From Rhizophagus sp. LPA8_4_AMF (Eukaryota; Glomeromycota; Glomeromycetes; Glomerales; Glomeraceae): DNA of 47,505 nucleotides. Below the pieces are notes generated by a model, which saw only the letters and a list, made by a program, of their open reading frames with translations, searched no databases and had not been told where the DNA came from. The stretch lies in assembly GCA_021464525.1 (NCBI GenBank), contig JADRCO010000157.1, forward strand, positions 1 to 47,505. The letters are read 5' to 3'. The translations under genes and the position numbers were made by a program. This document shows positions 10,691-20,253 of the stretch, one piece after another. The stretch's first letter is position 1. Every line of letters begins with the position of its first letter.

Positions 10691-12115
10691 ATGATTCGAT
10701 ATTTAAAGATAGATTTTATATCTTTTCGTCGTAATTTATTTCATCTAAAATTTTATAATATAATTAAAAATAAAACTTATTCAACTCAACCTCAGTTTTC
10801 ATATTTATCACCTAATTTAAATTATAAATATTTTATTTCTAATTCTGAAAAAATTTCACAAAATATTATAAATCGTAATTTAAAAGATGTAAATATTTCT
10901 TTGGTTTGTTCATTATATGAAAATTATCGTAATATTATAACAGAATTAAATTCTCTTCGTTCAAAACATAATGAATTATCAAAATCTAATAATAATCTTT
11001 TATTAAATGAATCAGGATCAAAACCGATTTTATTAGAAGAAGCAAAAAAACTTAAACAACAAATTCAACAAAAAGAATCAAAATTATTAGAAGTAGAAAA
11101 AGAATTATTAAAAGAAGCTTTAAAAATACCTAATGATACACATTTTAATACTCCTATTGGTAATGAAGAAAATGCAAAATTAATTAAACAAATTGGTGAA
11201 AAGATCATTCCTACCAAAGATTTATCATTAAAAGATCATCTTACAATATGTAAAAATTTAAATTTGGTAAATTTTGATCAAGCATCAAATGTTACTGGAA
11301 CAAGTTGGTATTATTTAATGAATGAGGGAGCTTTATTTGAATTGGCTTTAATTCAATATGGAATTGAAAAAGCTATAAAAAAAGGTTTCACCCCTATAAT
11401 TACACCTGATGTAATTAAAAGTGAATTTAGTCATGCTTGTGGATTTCAACCAAGAGATAATGATGAAGTTTCCCAAAATTATTTTATATCAAATGAAACT
11501 TCACAAAATTTAGTATTATCAGCAACAGCAGAAATACCATTAGCAGGTTTATATTCAAATAAAATTTTATCTCATAAAGAATTACCAATAAAATTAGTTG
11601 GATTTGGAAGAGCTTTTAGGTCTGAAGCTGGTGCAAGAGGTCAAGATACTAAAGGTTTATATCGTGTACATCAATTTAGTAAAGTAGAATTATTTACTAT
11701 TACTAAAAATGATCAAAGTGATAAAATGTTTGAAGAAATCATCGAATTACAAGAAGAAATTTATAAAGATTTAGGATTATGTTTTAGGATAATGGATATG
11801 CCAACACATGAATTAGGTGCAAGTACATATCGTAAATATGATATGGAAGCTTGGATTCCAGGACGTGGAAAATGGGGTGAAATATCTTCAGCATCTAACT
11901 GTACTGATTATCAATCTCGTCGGTTAAATATACGATATAAATCACCTCCTTCTAATACTACTGAATTTGTTCATACATTAAATGGAACTGCGGTTGCTAT
12001 CCCTAGATTAATAATAGCTATACTTGAGAATTTTCAGAAAGATGATGGAAAAAGCATTGTAATACCGAAAGTATTAAGAAAATGGATGGGAAATAAGGAT
12101 ATTATAAACCTTTAG
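10691..12115 (+). CDS. seryl-tRNA synthetase, probably mitochondrial
   Basis: One exon, 474 residues from ATG 10691, the first ATG in the frame. The class II enzyme joins serine to tRNA-Ser with ATP. Residues 1-35 are rich in Arg/Lys, Ser and aromatic residues and lack acids, as in a mitochondrial presequence. A long helical arm (about 60-145, the tRNA-binding hairpin of the family) precedes the catalytic core. The core shows the TAEIPLA serine-pocket motif (about 279), motif 2 (GFGRAFRSEAGARG, about 304-317), GASTYRKYDMEAW (about 376) and motif 3 (NGTAVAIPRLIIAILE, about 431-446). Length fits bacterial and mitochondrial SerRS. The gene is convergent with the lyase-like gene downstream, with 152 bp between them. 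The family call is firm; the location rests on the presequence. Confidence 0.95.
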   Translation: MIRYLKIDFISFRRNLFHLKFYNIIKNKTYSTQPQFSYLSPNLNYKYFISNSEKISQNIINRNLKDVNISLVCSLYENYRNIITELNSLRSKHNELSKSNNNLLLNESGSKPILLEEAKKLKQQIQQKESKLLEVEKELLKEALKIPNDTHFNTPIGNEENAKLIKQIGEKIIPTKDLSLKDHLTICKNLNLVNFDQASNVTGTSWYYLMNEGALFELALIQYGIEKAIKKGFTPIITPDVIKSEFSHACGFQPRDNDEVSQNYFISNETSQNLVLSATAEIPLAGLYSNKILSHKELPIKLVGFGRAFRSEAGARGQDTKGLYRVHQFSKVELFTITKNDQSDKMFEEIIELQEEIYKDLGLCFRIMDMPTHELGASTYRKYDMEAWIPGRGKWGEISSASNCTDYQSRRLNIRYKSPPSNTTEFVHTLNGTAVAIPRLIIAILENFQKDDGKSIVIPKVLRKWMGNKDIINL

Positions 12116-12267
12116 TAATAAATTTGGGGCTATAGTATTTTTCCTCTAAAGTTAAGTGTTATTTGTTAAAATGTGATGATATCATTTTGACAAGAACTAA
12201 ATTTTATTAATAAATATCGTGTCGTAAATATCTCGGTTTTAATTATTTAAGATTTCTACTTTTTATT

Positions 12268-13460
12268 TTAAATTAGAATAACATCATACTCTTTTCTTAC
12301 AGAATTGAAACATTTGATCTTTCTTCCTTGCTATTATATAAAAAAGAATTTTTATTTAATATTTGATCATTATATTGAAAATTTCTTATAATTTTTCATA
12401 CCTGTTGTGCTAATTTTATTTCACTCAATGTTATTACTCCAGGAATGATTTCTCCACTTTCTATCAAATGAGATCTCATAATTCCTCCTAATAATCCACA
12501 TTCAATCTTGGGAGTTTTCCAGTATTTAATATTCCTCTCTTCATCATAATCTTCCACCGCAATATTTGCTATTGAACATTCTGTTATTTCATTCTTTTCA
12601 TTGTATAATAATACATCAAATAAATCTTTATTAGATTCTATTCCTACCTTTAAAAAAAAGAATTATATTTCATTAATTTACTTATAATCTCTGTTGGATC
12701 ATTTGCTCAATTGGACAATTAGACCTCTAATGGAACATCCAATCGGATATATTTCCAATTGATCATTTTATTCCAAATTCAATTGTATTAATTGGACATT
12801 ATCCAAAATCCATCCTCATTTTATTTATTTTATACTTACTCGAATTCTAGCATCATTATAGATATTCCTATGAGTTGTTTTATGATAAAGAAATATGTCT
12901 GAAGATTGGGTTTGTTGCGTGTCCAAAGTTATTTTCAATGGTTCTAATAATTTAATATTACCCCAAAAAAAATTAAAATTTTCATCACCAACAGGAAATT
13001 TTTGAAGTATTGATTTTACCTTGTAATGGTGAATTAGACGATGGTAATATTGTAGTTGTTATTGTTGGAATTCCCTGCTTGTTTACAGTTAATCTTACCT
13101 AATTAAATCAAATTAATTAAATTAAAATCTCAATTACATGTCTTTATCTATTTTCTTTTTATAATTACTCTTTGTGACTTATCATATCCGATCTGACTAA
13201 TAGATTCTTGTAATTTTTCTTTGATAAATTCTTGAAATTCTGAAGTTGTACAATTTGCAAATGATGATTTGTCATTAGATTGCTTTGAGAAGTAAGATGC
13301 GGATTGTGTCAATCGATTTAAATGGAGATTTAGCAAATAAAAACCTAAAAAAAATTTAGTTCAAACAATTTATATTAAACTTTATGCTAAATCAAGTAAA
13401 ATTACCGAATTGCGGTTCGTAAAGAATTGTTTCTAATAATTGAAAATTGATATCATCCAT
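12268..13460 (-). CDS. aminodeoxychorismate lyase-like, class IV aminotransferase fold
   Basis: Six exons on the minus strand: 13406-13460, 13169-13344, 13020-13098, 12840-12943, 12402-12647 and 12268-12330, giving 240 residues. All five introns (61, 70, 76, 192 and 71 bp) have GT...AG ends and the frame is kept at every junction. The N-terminus FQLLETILYEPQFG and then LNLHLNRLTQSASYF match the start of PabC-like proteins. FLYHKTTHRNIYNDAR (about 121-136) carries the expected PLP lysine, K125. ITECSIANIAV, CGLLGGIMR and the final IKCFNSVR also fit the family. These enzymes split 4-amino-4-deoxychorismate into p-aminobenzoate and pyruvate for folate synthesis (ABZ2 in yeast). Another class IV transaminase cannot be excluded. 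No exon exceeds 250 bp, so the gene is easily missed. Confidence 0.88.
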
Positions 13461-13469
13461 ATTATGCAA

Positions 13470-13580
13470 GACGATCTTTTCGTTTCACGTTTGACGTTTA
13501 CGTGAATCTCGCGAAAATTAATTTTGTGTAAATAAAAATGGATAAAATAGAAAGGAGCAATCCCGCTTCTAAAATAAAAT
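13470..13580. repeat. dispersed ~110-bp repeat, copy 1
   Basis: The stretch beginning GACGATCTTTTCGTTTCAC, with GTGAATCTCGCGAAAAT and AATTTTGTGTAAA following, is matched at 15154-15265 in the same orientation with scattered substitutions and a small indel. Copy 1 begins 10 bp upstream of the lyase-like ATG (which is on the other strand). Confidence 0.7.
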
Positions 13581-15153
13581 AATAATTGAACGGACGGGTC
13601 GATCACTATTATCAACTATTACTAGAAAAGTCCGAGTCCAAATAATGTAAAATCTTTGTACATTGTAACTCGGAATTTAAATGTTAAACAAAATAAATGA
13701 CCCTTATTATAGACAAGATTTTCATTATACCGTATTATTAGAAGTTACACCGCGGATCGTTTAGTTTACGAATTTGATCACGTGATATATATTTGTGAAC
13801 TTAAACTTCATAAATTGATGAATTGAGTTTTTATTATTGTGAGGAAGGATGACAAGATTTATTAATAGTGCAACCTGTGTCGATTATTTATTTTCATTAG
13901 TGCATTTTCTAGAACGTTAATTATGATACATTACAGTATGTATAATATATTCAGTAATAATTCAAGTTCAACAAATTATACAAATGAAAGGGTAATTTTT
14001 TTTTGGCAATAAAACTAACAATTTTATTTATTTAATAATTAGGATGCTACTATATATATTTTATATTTTATATAGAGTAGAGTATATATCGATAATTACA
14101 AAAAAACAACGAGTAAATTACGAAAACTATATTAATTTAGTGAAATTACACAGATAACCCCTTATAAAGAACCTTCCAAGGAACAAGTGAGCCAGGCTCC
14201 GGTGCAACGATAATGACTTCCGCTGTATGCATAGTATGGTTAATTATAAGCTAAGCTATGAAAATAGGGCACCATACTAATCAACTTTTAGAATCATACC
14301 ATACAATAAAGGTCATACCATACTCAATATCTATCTGCGAAAAATTACGAAGCGAATTATCTAAAGATAGTTCTAAAATTTCTTTTACTTAAAAAAAAGG
14401 TACTTCCGTAAATTCTTCGAGGAATGGTTTTACACTATTTGTAATTTTGAATTAAAAATTCAGTTTCCAGTACAGTAATATACCGTAGATATTTATTTGC
14501 TTACATTTAATGCATTAGGTTTAGCTTGAAATTTGTTGCTAACCAATAAAATCCAATAAATCCAATATAGCTATTCACAGCTTCAAATAGGGATTTTATT
14601 GTTAACCATATTAACCAATAAAATACATTATTTGCCATTCGCGACTACAGGTAAGGATTTTATAGGATTTTACTAAAAAAATCTAAAAAATTTAAGTTCA
14701 TAATTATGTCTTTATTTCCATTTAAGTTTTATCCTTCTATATTTAATTCTTCCTATTTAATATTATAAATATTATAAATATTCATATTGTACTCATTACC
14801 CAAAGTTACAATTTTAGTCACTGTGCCAAAAATAGATCGTCAGGTCTTGGTATCAGGCGAATAGGCGATAAAGGCGATATTGTTAACAGTCGCCTAAGAA
14901 TATCAGTTGCCATTAAATCTATTTACGTGATACTGCACCTTTAATTCAGAATTATAAATAATGTATCACAGCATTTGCGTTTTATAATAAGTAATTGAAT
15001 AGCAAAAAACGGGAATTTGACCGATATTTTTATTATTATTGCATGTCGAATTTAATTTACGAACCAATGTTGATTACGTGAGTCATGCAATTATAATATA
15101 TAACGAATATCTTCCAACCTAACAAGATTCGGCATAGTTAAAGGTGGAATTTT

Positions 15154-15265
15154 GACGATCTTTGCGTTTCACATTTATATGAATCTCGTGAAAATAAATT
15201 TTGTGTAAACAAATGAAGCAATTAAAGAAAAGTAGAGTTTGCTACTAAAATAGACCAATTAATAA
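15154..15265. repeat. dispersed ~110-bp repeat, copy 2
   Basis: Diverged copy of 13470-13580 (GACGATCTTTGCGTTTCAC, GTGAAAATAAATTTTGTGT). It lies 150-265 bp upstream of the phosphatase start, so both genes at this divergent locus carry a copy near their 5' ends. Confidence 0.7.
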
Positions 15266-15328
15266 TTAATTACGAAATTAGTATTAGCACTGGCGTTAGT
15301 ATGAATCAATTGAATCATGTATTTCCCT

Positions 15329-15337
15329 TATAAAAGG
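15329..15337 (+). promoter_or_regulatory. TATA box of the acid phosphatase gene
   Basis: TATAAAAGG, 82-90 bp before the ATG at 15419. It is followed by a T-rich tract and an AT-rich leader. Spacing and sequence fit a fungal core promoter. Confidence 0.5.
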
Positions 15338-15418
15338 AAAAAAGTTGCATTTTTAATTTTTTTTTTTTTTTTTTTAAAACACTCGTTATTTAGTAATTTT
15401 TAAATTGTATACTTTATA

Positions 15419-16639
15419 ATGAAAGTGCTTTTAATAATAATTTTGTTTATAGTTATACAATGTTTATTAATAATATCGGGTACGATGCCGAATATTTTAA
15501 TACCGGAAAGTTCAGATATAATATTTGAAGAAAGATATAATGATATATTGGACTTTTTGGTCATTGGTGACTGGGGCTTTCAGGGAAAAGGAGTCGGTCG
15601 AAAACATGGAAATCAAAAGAATGTAGCATTCGTTATGAAAAAATGGGCGGAAAGATATAATACTCAATTCATCATAAATGTTGGAGGTAACCACCTTTTT
15701 TTTTTATTTATTTTTTTTTGTACGATGTAGATTACAAAAATTTAGTCATCTTTGCGTATAGATAGCTTTTATAAAAGCGAAACTGATGATCATCAAGGAG
15801 TTGATTCTATATACGACGATAAATGGAAAACAGCTTGGTTAGATGTGTATGAAGGTAGATTAGCGGAAATACCTTGGTACAGTGTAGCGGGAAATCACGA
15901 CTGGTAAGTAAAAGAAAAATGTTAAATTTTATAATTAAGAGTTAAACGTTAAACGTATTCACATATATGTATTCTTCTTAGGTATAATAATGTTTATGCG
16001 GAAATTGAGTATAGTTTGAATGTGAATTCGAGATTCTTCATGCCATCATTATTTTATGTTCGAACAAATATAATTAGTGGTAAAAACCAAACCAAAGTTG
16101 TGTGGATACATATTGATACAAATATATTTTTTTATAAATATGATACGATACAAAATGATCAAATGAAAGATAATTTTAATATATTGGGATGGAATAATGA
16201 TATAGAAGTTGAAAATAAATTACGATGGATAGAACAACAATTAATTGAACAACAAGATGCAGATTGGATTCTTGTGGCGGGACATCATCCATTAATTGGA
16301 GCATGCGTTGGTTATAATTATATGCCGAGTTTAGTAGAATTATTTGAGAGATACGGAGTATCTGCGTACTTTGCGGGTCATGCTCATGTATTAGAATATC
16401 AAACTCCTAAACCGGATTCTCCTGTTGCATATTTTACTTCCGGCGCAGCAAGTAGAACAAGTGATGGTTGTAGTGGAAAAGATTGGGGTATGCCTGAAGG
16501 CACTTTTGGATTTTTACATGCCACTATATTAGAAAATGAAATGACGTTTTCATTTGTTAATGCTACAACTACAAAAGATAAAATAGTATATCAAGGTAAA
16601 TTGACCGCAAGATCAACTTGGCGTCCGAAATTAAAATAA
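15419..16639 (+). CDS. secreted purple (tartrate-resistant type) acid phosphatase
   Basis: Three exons, 15419-15686, 15762-15903 and 15982-16639, 355 residues. Introns of 75 and 78 bp are GT-AG and in phase. Residues 1-22 form a hydrophobic signal peptide. The binuclear-metal ligands expected of this metallophosphoesterase family are all present. They are D51 (FLVIGDWG), D90 and Y93 (NVGDSFY, created by the first splice), N134 (AGNHDW, completed by the second splice), H238 (VAGHHPLIGA), and H270 and H272 (FAGHAHVLEY). The enzyme should release phosphate from organic esters outside the cell or in the secretory path. The animal TRAP position GHDH reads GHAH here. In a mycorrhizal fungus a secreted phosphatase would suit phosphate scavenging, but that role is inferred. 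Confidence 0.93.
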
Positions 16640-17573
16640 TATTATGATGGGTTTATATTTTTTACTAAACCACAATTTAAAAAACTTTTAATATAATTTA
16701 TGTTTATTTCTTTATTATAATATTAATTATAACTTAGATTTTTAAAAATTTTTAAAACAAAAGCAACAAAAGCGAAAATAGACACTTTATACTGACATTT
16801 AAAAAAAAAGTAAATTATAAAATATTTAATTATAAGATCTACGTAAATTTTACAATACTTTGTAATTGTTAAAATCATAATAAAAAAGGAGATGGTTATA
16901 TGGATGTTTTGACGTTTGGCGTAAATATGACGTAATTAAAAATAAGAATGCGATCTACTGCATTTTAACATTTACTGAATTTCCATAATCTTATATAAAG
17001 AAAGCATCATAAACACATTTATTATTTCTTATTTTAACTTTGAAGAACCATTCAAATAGAATAGAACTTGTATGCAGTATTTGTCATTTATATTTTTGTA
17101 AATATAAAAAGAAACCATTGAAGATAATTTTTTTATACTTCTAAATTATTTATCATGAATTTGACCATTAATAAATGACTTTGAAAATAACAAAACGGTT
17201 GCGTAGAATGATGATTGAGCACATGCGCAGTAAGTTAGAAAGTAAATCCTATAAAGTCAAAAAAAACTGATTTTTTTTTCTTTTTACCCATCTAGGTTAT
17301 AGTTTACGCCATAACTCCAAATGTGGAAATAGCATTTGGAGGGAATATTCCGACACAACAATGAATGAATTCTTTAAGCATTCAGGAGACACCCGGAAAT
17401 AACTATGAAAGGCGTAACTAAAACCTTTTTCCGGATTAATAATAAAGGATCTAAAGACATTATTCGAATTTTTTTGAATGCATCAATAAAATTTTGCGTA
17501 GTATACCTGAAGTATAAATTGATGGACTTCTCGATGAATCTGTTTTTTTTTTAAAGATTTTAAACCTCTCAAT
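16640..17573. other. intergenic with a small inverted-repeat element
   Basis: AT-rich spacer. The only structure seen is the inverted-repeat element at 17295-17425, listed separately. A T run at 17542-17551 precedes the F-box-like gene. Confidence 0.35.
17295..17425. mobile_element. short MITE-like element with internal hairpin
   Basis: GGTTATAGTTTACGCC at 17295-17310 is mirrored by GGCGTAACTAAAACC at 17411-17425 (one mismatch and one gap). Inside lies a perfect 9-bp stem, CTCCAAATG (17315-17323) and CATTTGGAG (17333-17341), around a 9-nt loop. The pattern suggests a non-autonomous DNA transposon relic. No clear target-site duplication was found. Confidence 0.4.
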
Positions 17574-18641
17574 ATGGAATCACTATATGATGAGTTGAGG
17601 ATTGAAATATTCAAATATATAACTACACCTATTTCGCTTATACTCACAAATCGTAAATGGTATGCTATTTCTCAAGATCCTCACGCTCGAGCCGAATGGT
17701 TAATTTATAAATATGGTAAATCGCACGCATTATTTCATGCAATAAGACTTGATAGCTTCATTACTTTAGATGTCGTCCAAGCTTTGTTAGCAAGAAATGT
17801 GGTGATGTCCCGATATTTTGTACAGCGCTTACTTATATATTTTGGTAACTATGATCAAAGATTGATCGAGCTTAAAGTAGAATATAATGTGAATCAAGTT
17901 AATGATAGAACTCGAGAAAAGAAATTACGTTCGCCGTGGGCGAGTAATTTGTCTTTACCGATTTTTACCAAATTGGTTAATGAAGCATTTAATATATTAA
18001 AAGATCCAGAACTTGCAATTAAAGGCAATGATATGGAGTTATTCCATTTTTTATCTGCCGGACCTCTTGTTATTAATTACGCTCCTCAAAAATTATTTCA
18101 AAATATTAATAATATTGAGGATCTAATTTTAAACAAAAAATTTATCCCCTTTCCTCCTCGTCCGAAACTTGCTTATGAAGATATAATAGAAGAATATCCA
18201 CCAAAAGATGGTTACGAGAATAATCGCCAACTTAACGTCATAGCGAGAGCAATTATAATTCATCCTGATTTAGTTAATATGTGGAAAAGTATTGGTTATT
18301 ATGAAATTTGTAGTGATGTTAATGATCTTGTAATACAAGGAGCTCTTTTAATCCTATTTCCTTCAACTCCGCCAAATAATTGGGAATGTCCTGATGTGAA
18401 TACCGTTGTTACTCGATTAAAAAAGTTTACTGATCTTGGATTTAAATTAACAAATAGTGTTATAAATGATATATTTCGTTTATTTGAACATAGATTAAAT
18501 GAAATTGGCGAACTTTTGATAAATTCTTTTCAGCAGATTCGTAATGAACCGAGATCAGTTATTGTTAGTTCTTGTATTATTAATCTCAATAATCCTGATA
18601 GAAATCGTAATATATTAAAATTTTTAAATGGTGGAAATTGA
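17574..18641 (+). CDS. F-box-like protein of an expanded glomeromycotan family
   Basis: One exon, 355 residues, ATG at 17574. The first 50 residues read like a divergent F-box: LYDELRIEIFKYI, then ISLILTNRKWYAISQDPHAR with the family's late Trp. Next come AEWLIYKYGKSHALFHAIRL and a mostly helical remainder without regular repeats. F-box proteins recruit substrates to SCF ubiquitin ligases through Skp1; here the F-box is degenerate, so Skp1 binding is uncertain. From memory, Rhizophagus has many paralogues with the ISQDPHARAEWLI block. There is no signal peptide or membrane segment. The frame is intact with no nearby relics, so it seems functional. Confidence 0.75.
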   Translation: MESLYDELRIEIFKYITTPISLILTNRKWYAISQDPHARAEWLIYKYGKSHALFHAIRLDSFITLDVVQALLARNVVMSRYFVQRLLIYFGNYDQRLIELKVEYNVNQVNDRTREKKLRSPWASNLSLPIFTKLVNEAFNILKDPELAIKGNDMELFHFLSAGPLVINYAPQKLFQNINNIEDLILNKKFIPFPPRPKLAYEDIIEEYPPKDGYENNRQLNVIARAIIIHPDLVNMWKSIGYYEICSDVNDLVIQGALLILFPSTPPNNWECPDVNTVVTRLKKFTDLGFKLTNSVINDIFRLFEHRLNEIGELLINSFQQIRNEPRSVIVSSCIINLNNPDRNRNILKFLNGGN

Positions 18642-18767
18642 TGTAATTAGTTAATGATAAATTAGATTATTAGCTGTTATTATCAAATTTGTAAACGAAT
18701 GTTTTAATTAGAGATACAAGAAACTGTAAAAGGTACGTACCGGATTCTACGTTCTTAAATTTATATA

Positions 18768-19096
18768 AGGGTGAATTAAATTTAGGTGATGCCAAAATAA
18801 TTACGGCGATGTAATGTTATTAAAACACAAAATGTTAGGAAAATATCGATCCTAATGGACCGATGTTTTTTGACTTTAATTAATGGCTTAACTAATAATA
18901 TATTAAATGAGAGATATTGGTCTTTGGCCAATATATTTACTCCAATCCAATAATTATAATGTATTACTGGATTACCGTAATGCTGAATTGCCATAATATT
19001 CATTTTATCAAAAAGTAATTTGGAATATGGCATTACGGAATTTGATATAGATCAATTCTTTCAACATTACACGATGTGCATGGTTTAATTCACCCT
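18768..19096. mobile_element. MITE with perfect 13-bp TIRs and TA target site
   Basis: AGGGTGAATTAAA at 18768-18780 and its exact reverse complement at 19084-19096 bound a 329-bp element. Both are flanked by TA (18766-18767 and 19097-19098), as a Tc1/mariner-type insertion would leave. Subterminal similarity continues inward: GATGTAATGTTATT on the left against GTGTAATGTTGAA on the complement of the right. There is no transposase frame, so it is non-autonomous. Confidence 0.8.
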
Positions 19097-19598
19097 TATG
19101 TACTGTATATAGTTCATGTAAAACAACTCACTTAATATTTATTTATTTATTTATTTTAGTTTTATTATTTTTCTTCGGTCACACATTTTTGTCATTCATT
19201 CATCTTTACTGTAAAGTTATATGAAAACTTTTAAAGTTAATCTACGAGAGGATAAACGGATGTGAGCATTATAGGATAAATTTAATGACGGATATATCCG
19301 TCGGTCGATGGCTGGCGAGTGCCGACGCCGACAGCATTGCATTTTATGAAACCGGAAAAGGGAATAATAGAATGATTTAGGAAAAACAATAACCAAAATA
19401 TCATATGTTACCAGTATTAGCATTTATTTATTGTCTATCTTACCGAAAATAGGTTAAAAATAGGGAATAAAATTTAACCAGATTTATCGAAACCTTCAAA
19501 TAAAAAATTCTTTTAATATCAAAATTTCTTGCAGAATAGGAAAATGAAAATTAGGTGGACAAAAATATTTATTCATAAAATGATGTTTGTAGAATTTA

Positions 19599-19757
19599 TG
19601 GGATGCAATATCAGATCAAATTATTTTCAATTCTTTTAAAAAATGTGCTATTTCAAATATACTAGATGGTTCAGAAGATGATATGGTTTATGAAGAAATT
19701 GACAAATTACTTAAAGAAATAGAAATAAAAGTATACGGTGTCACAGGGCTGTCTTAG
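19599..19757 (+). pseudogene. C-terminal relic of a pogo/Tigger-type (DDE_1) transposase
   Basis: An open stretch of 52 codons ending in TAG reads WDAISDQIIFNSFKKCAISN, then ILDGSEDDMVYEEIDKLLKE. This is the pattern of the end of pogo/Tigger-like Tc1/mariner transposases (W..I....I..SF.KCGI.N.LDG.ED). Upstream, stops interrupt the frame and the catalytic domain is missing, so this is a 3' fragment of a dead element. Confidence 0.7.
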
Positions 19758-20253
19758 ACTCTGTCAATTATAACTAAAAGTTAAGGAGACAATAGTTTTA
19801 ACGGAATTTTTTATCAGCAAGACATGTAATAACACAACACACAAAAATATAACACAATTATATGGTTCGTTTTAATACAAGAGTTTATTGAGAGGTTAAT
19901 ATAAGTTTATCTCTAATACAAACCAAATCTAGCACACTACTTTAATTCAAGAAAAAACTAAGGATATTTATTAATAAAATACAAGAAAAATAATATAAAT
20001 CAAATAAATAAAAGAAACAAAATATTTAAAATATATATATATAAATAAATTAATATTTGCTTTGCCACGATATCTTACTGCGCCATGATCTACATTAAAG
20101 AAAAAATGAGTTTTGATCGATTATTTAAATAAAGTCAATAAATCATAAATGAATTCATGCTTACATATTTACATATTTATAAGTTTAAAATTAATGAATT
20201 TTCTTCTTTCTATTAATCATATATATATATATATGGGATATATTATTAGTATT

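Larger units (their letters stand above)
13461..15418. other. intergenic between the lyase-like and phosphatase genes
   Basis: About 2 kb between divergent genes. It holds two diverged copies of a ~110-bp repeat (13470 and 15154, listed separately). It also has a palindromic ATCACGTGAT at about 13777-13786, short AACCAATAAAAT repeats around 14545-14635, and ACCATAC/AGTATGGT inverted motifs at about 14228-14330. An AGGCGA cluster lies at 14854-14896. No coding region was recognised. Confidence 0.4.
18642..20253. other. intergenic with a MITE and a transposase relic
   Basis: Holds the MITE at 18768-19096, a perfect 16-bp palindrome GACGGATATATCCGTC at 19287-19302, and the pogo-type transposase relic at 19599-19757. 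The rest, including 19760-20250 beyond the kinase stop, is AT-rich with an (AT)n run near 20218-20234. No other gene was recognised. Confidence 0.4.

Noticed and set aside
13433..13615. Minus-strand open stretch over the start of the lyase-like gene
   Set aside because: Overlaps the true first exon in another frame and contains the dispersed repeat.
18782..19033. 83-codon minus-strand frame inside the MITE
   Set aside because: Lies wholly between the terminal inverted repeats and has no transposase motifs; open by chance.
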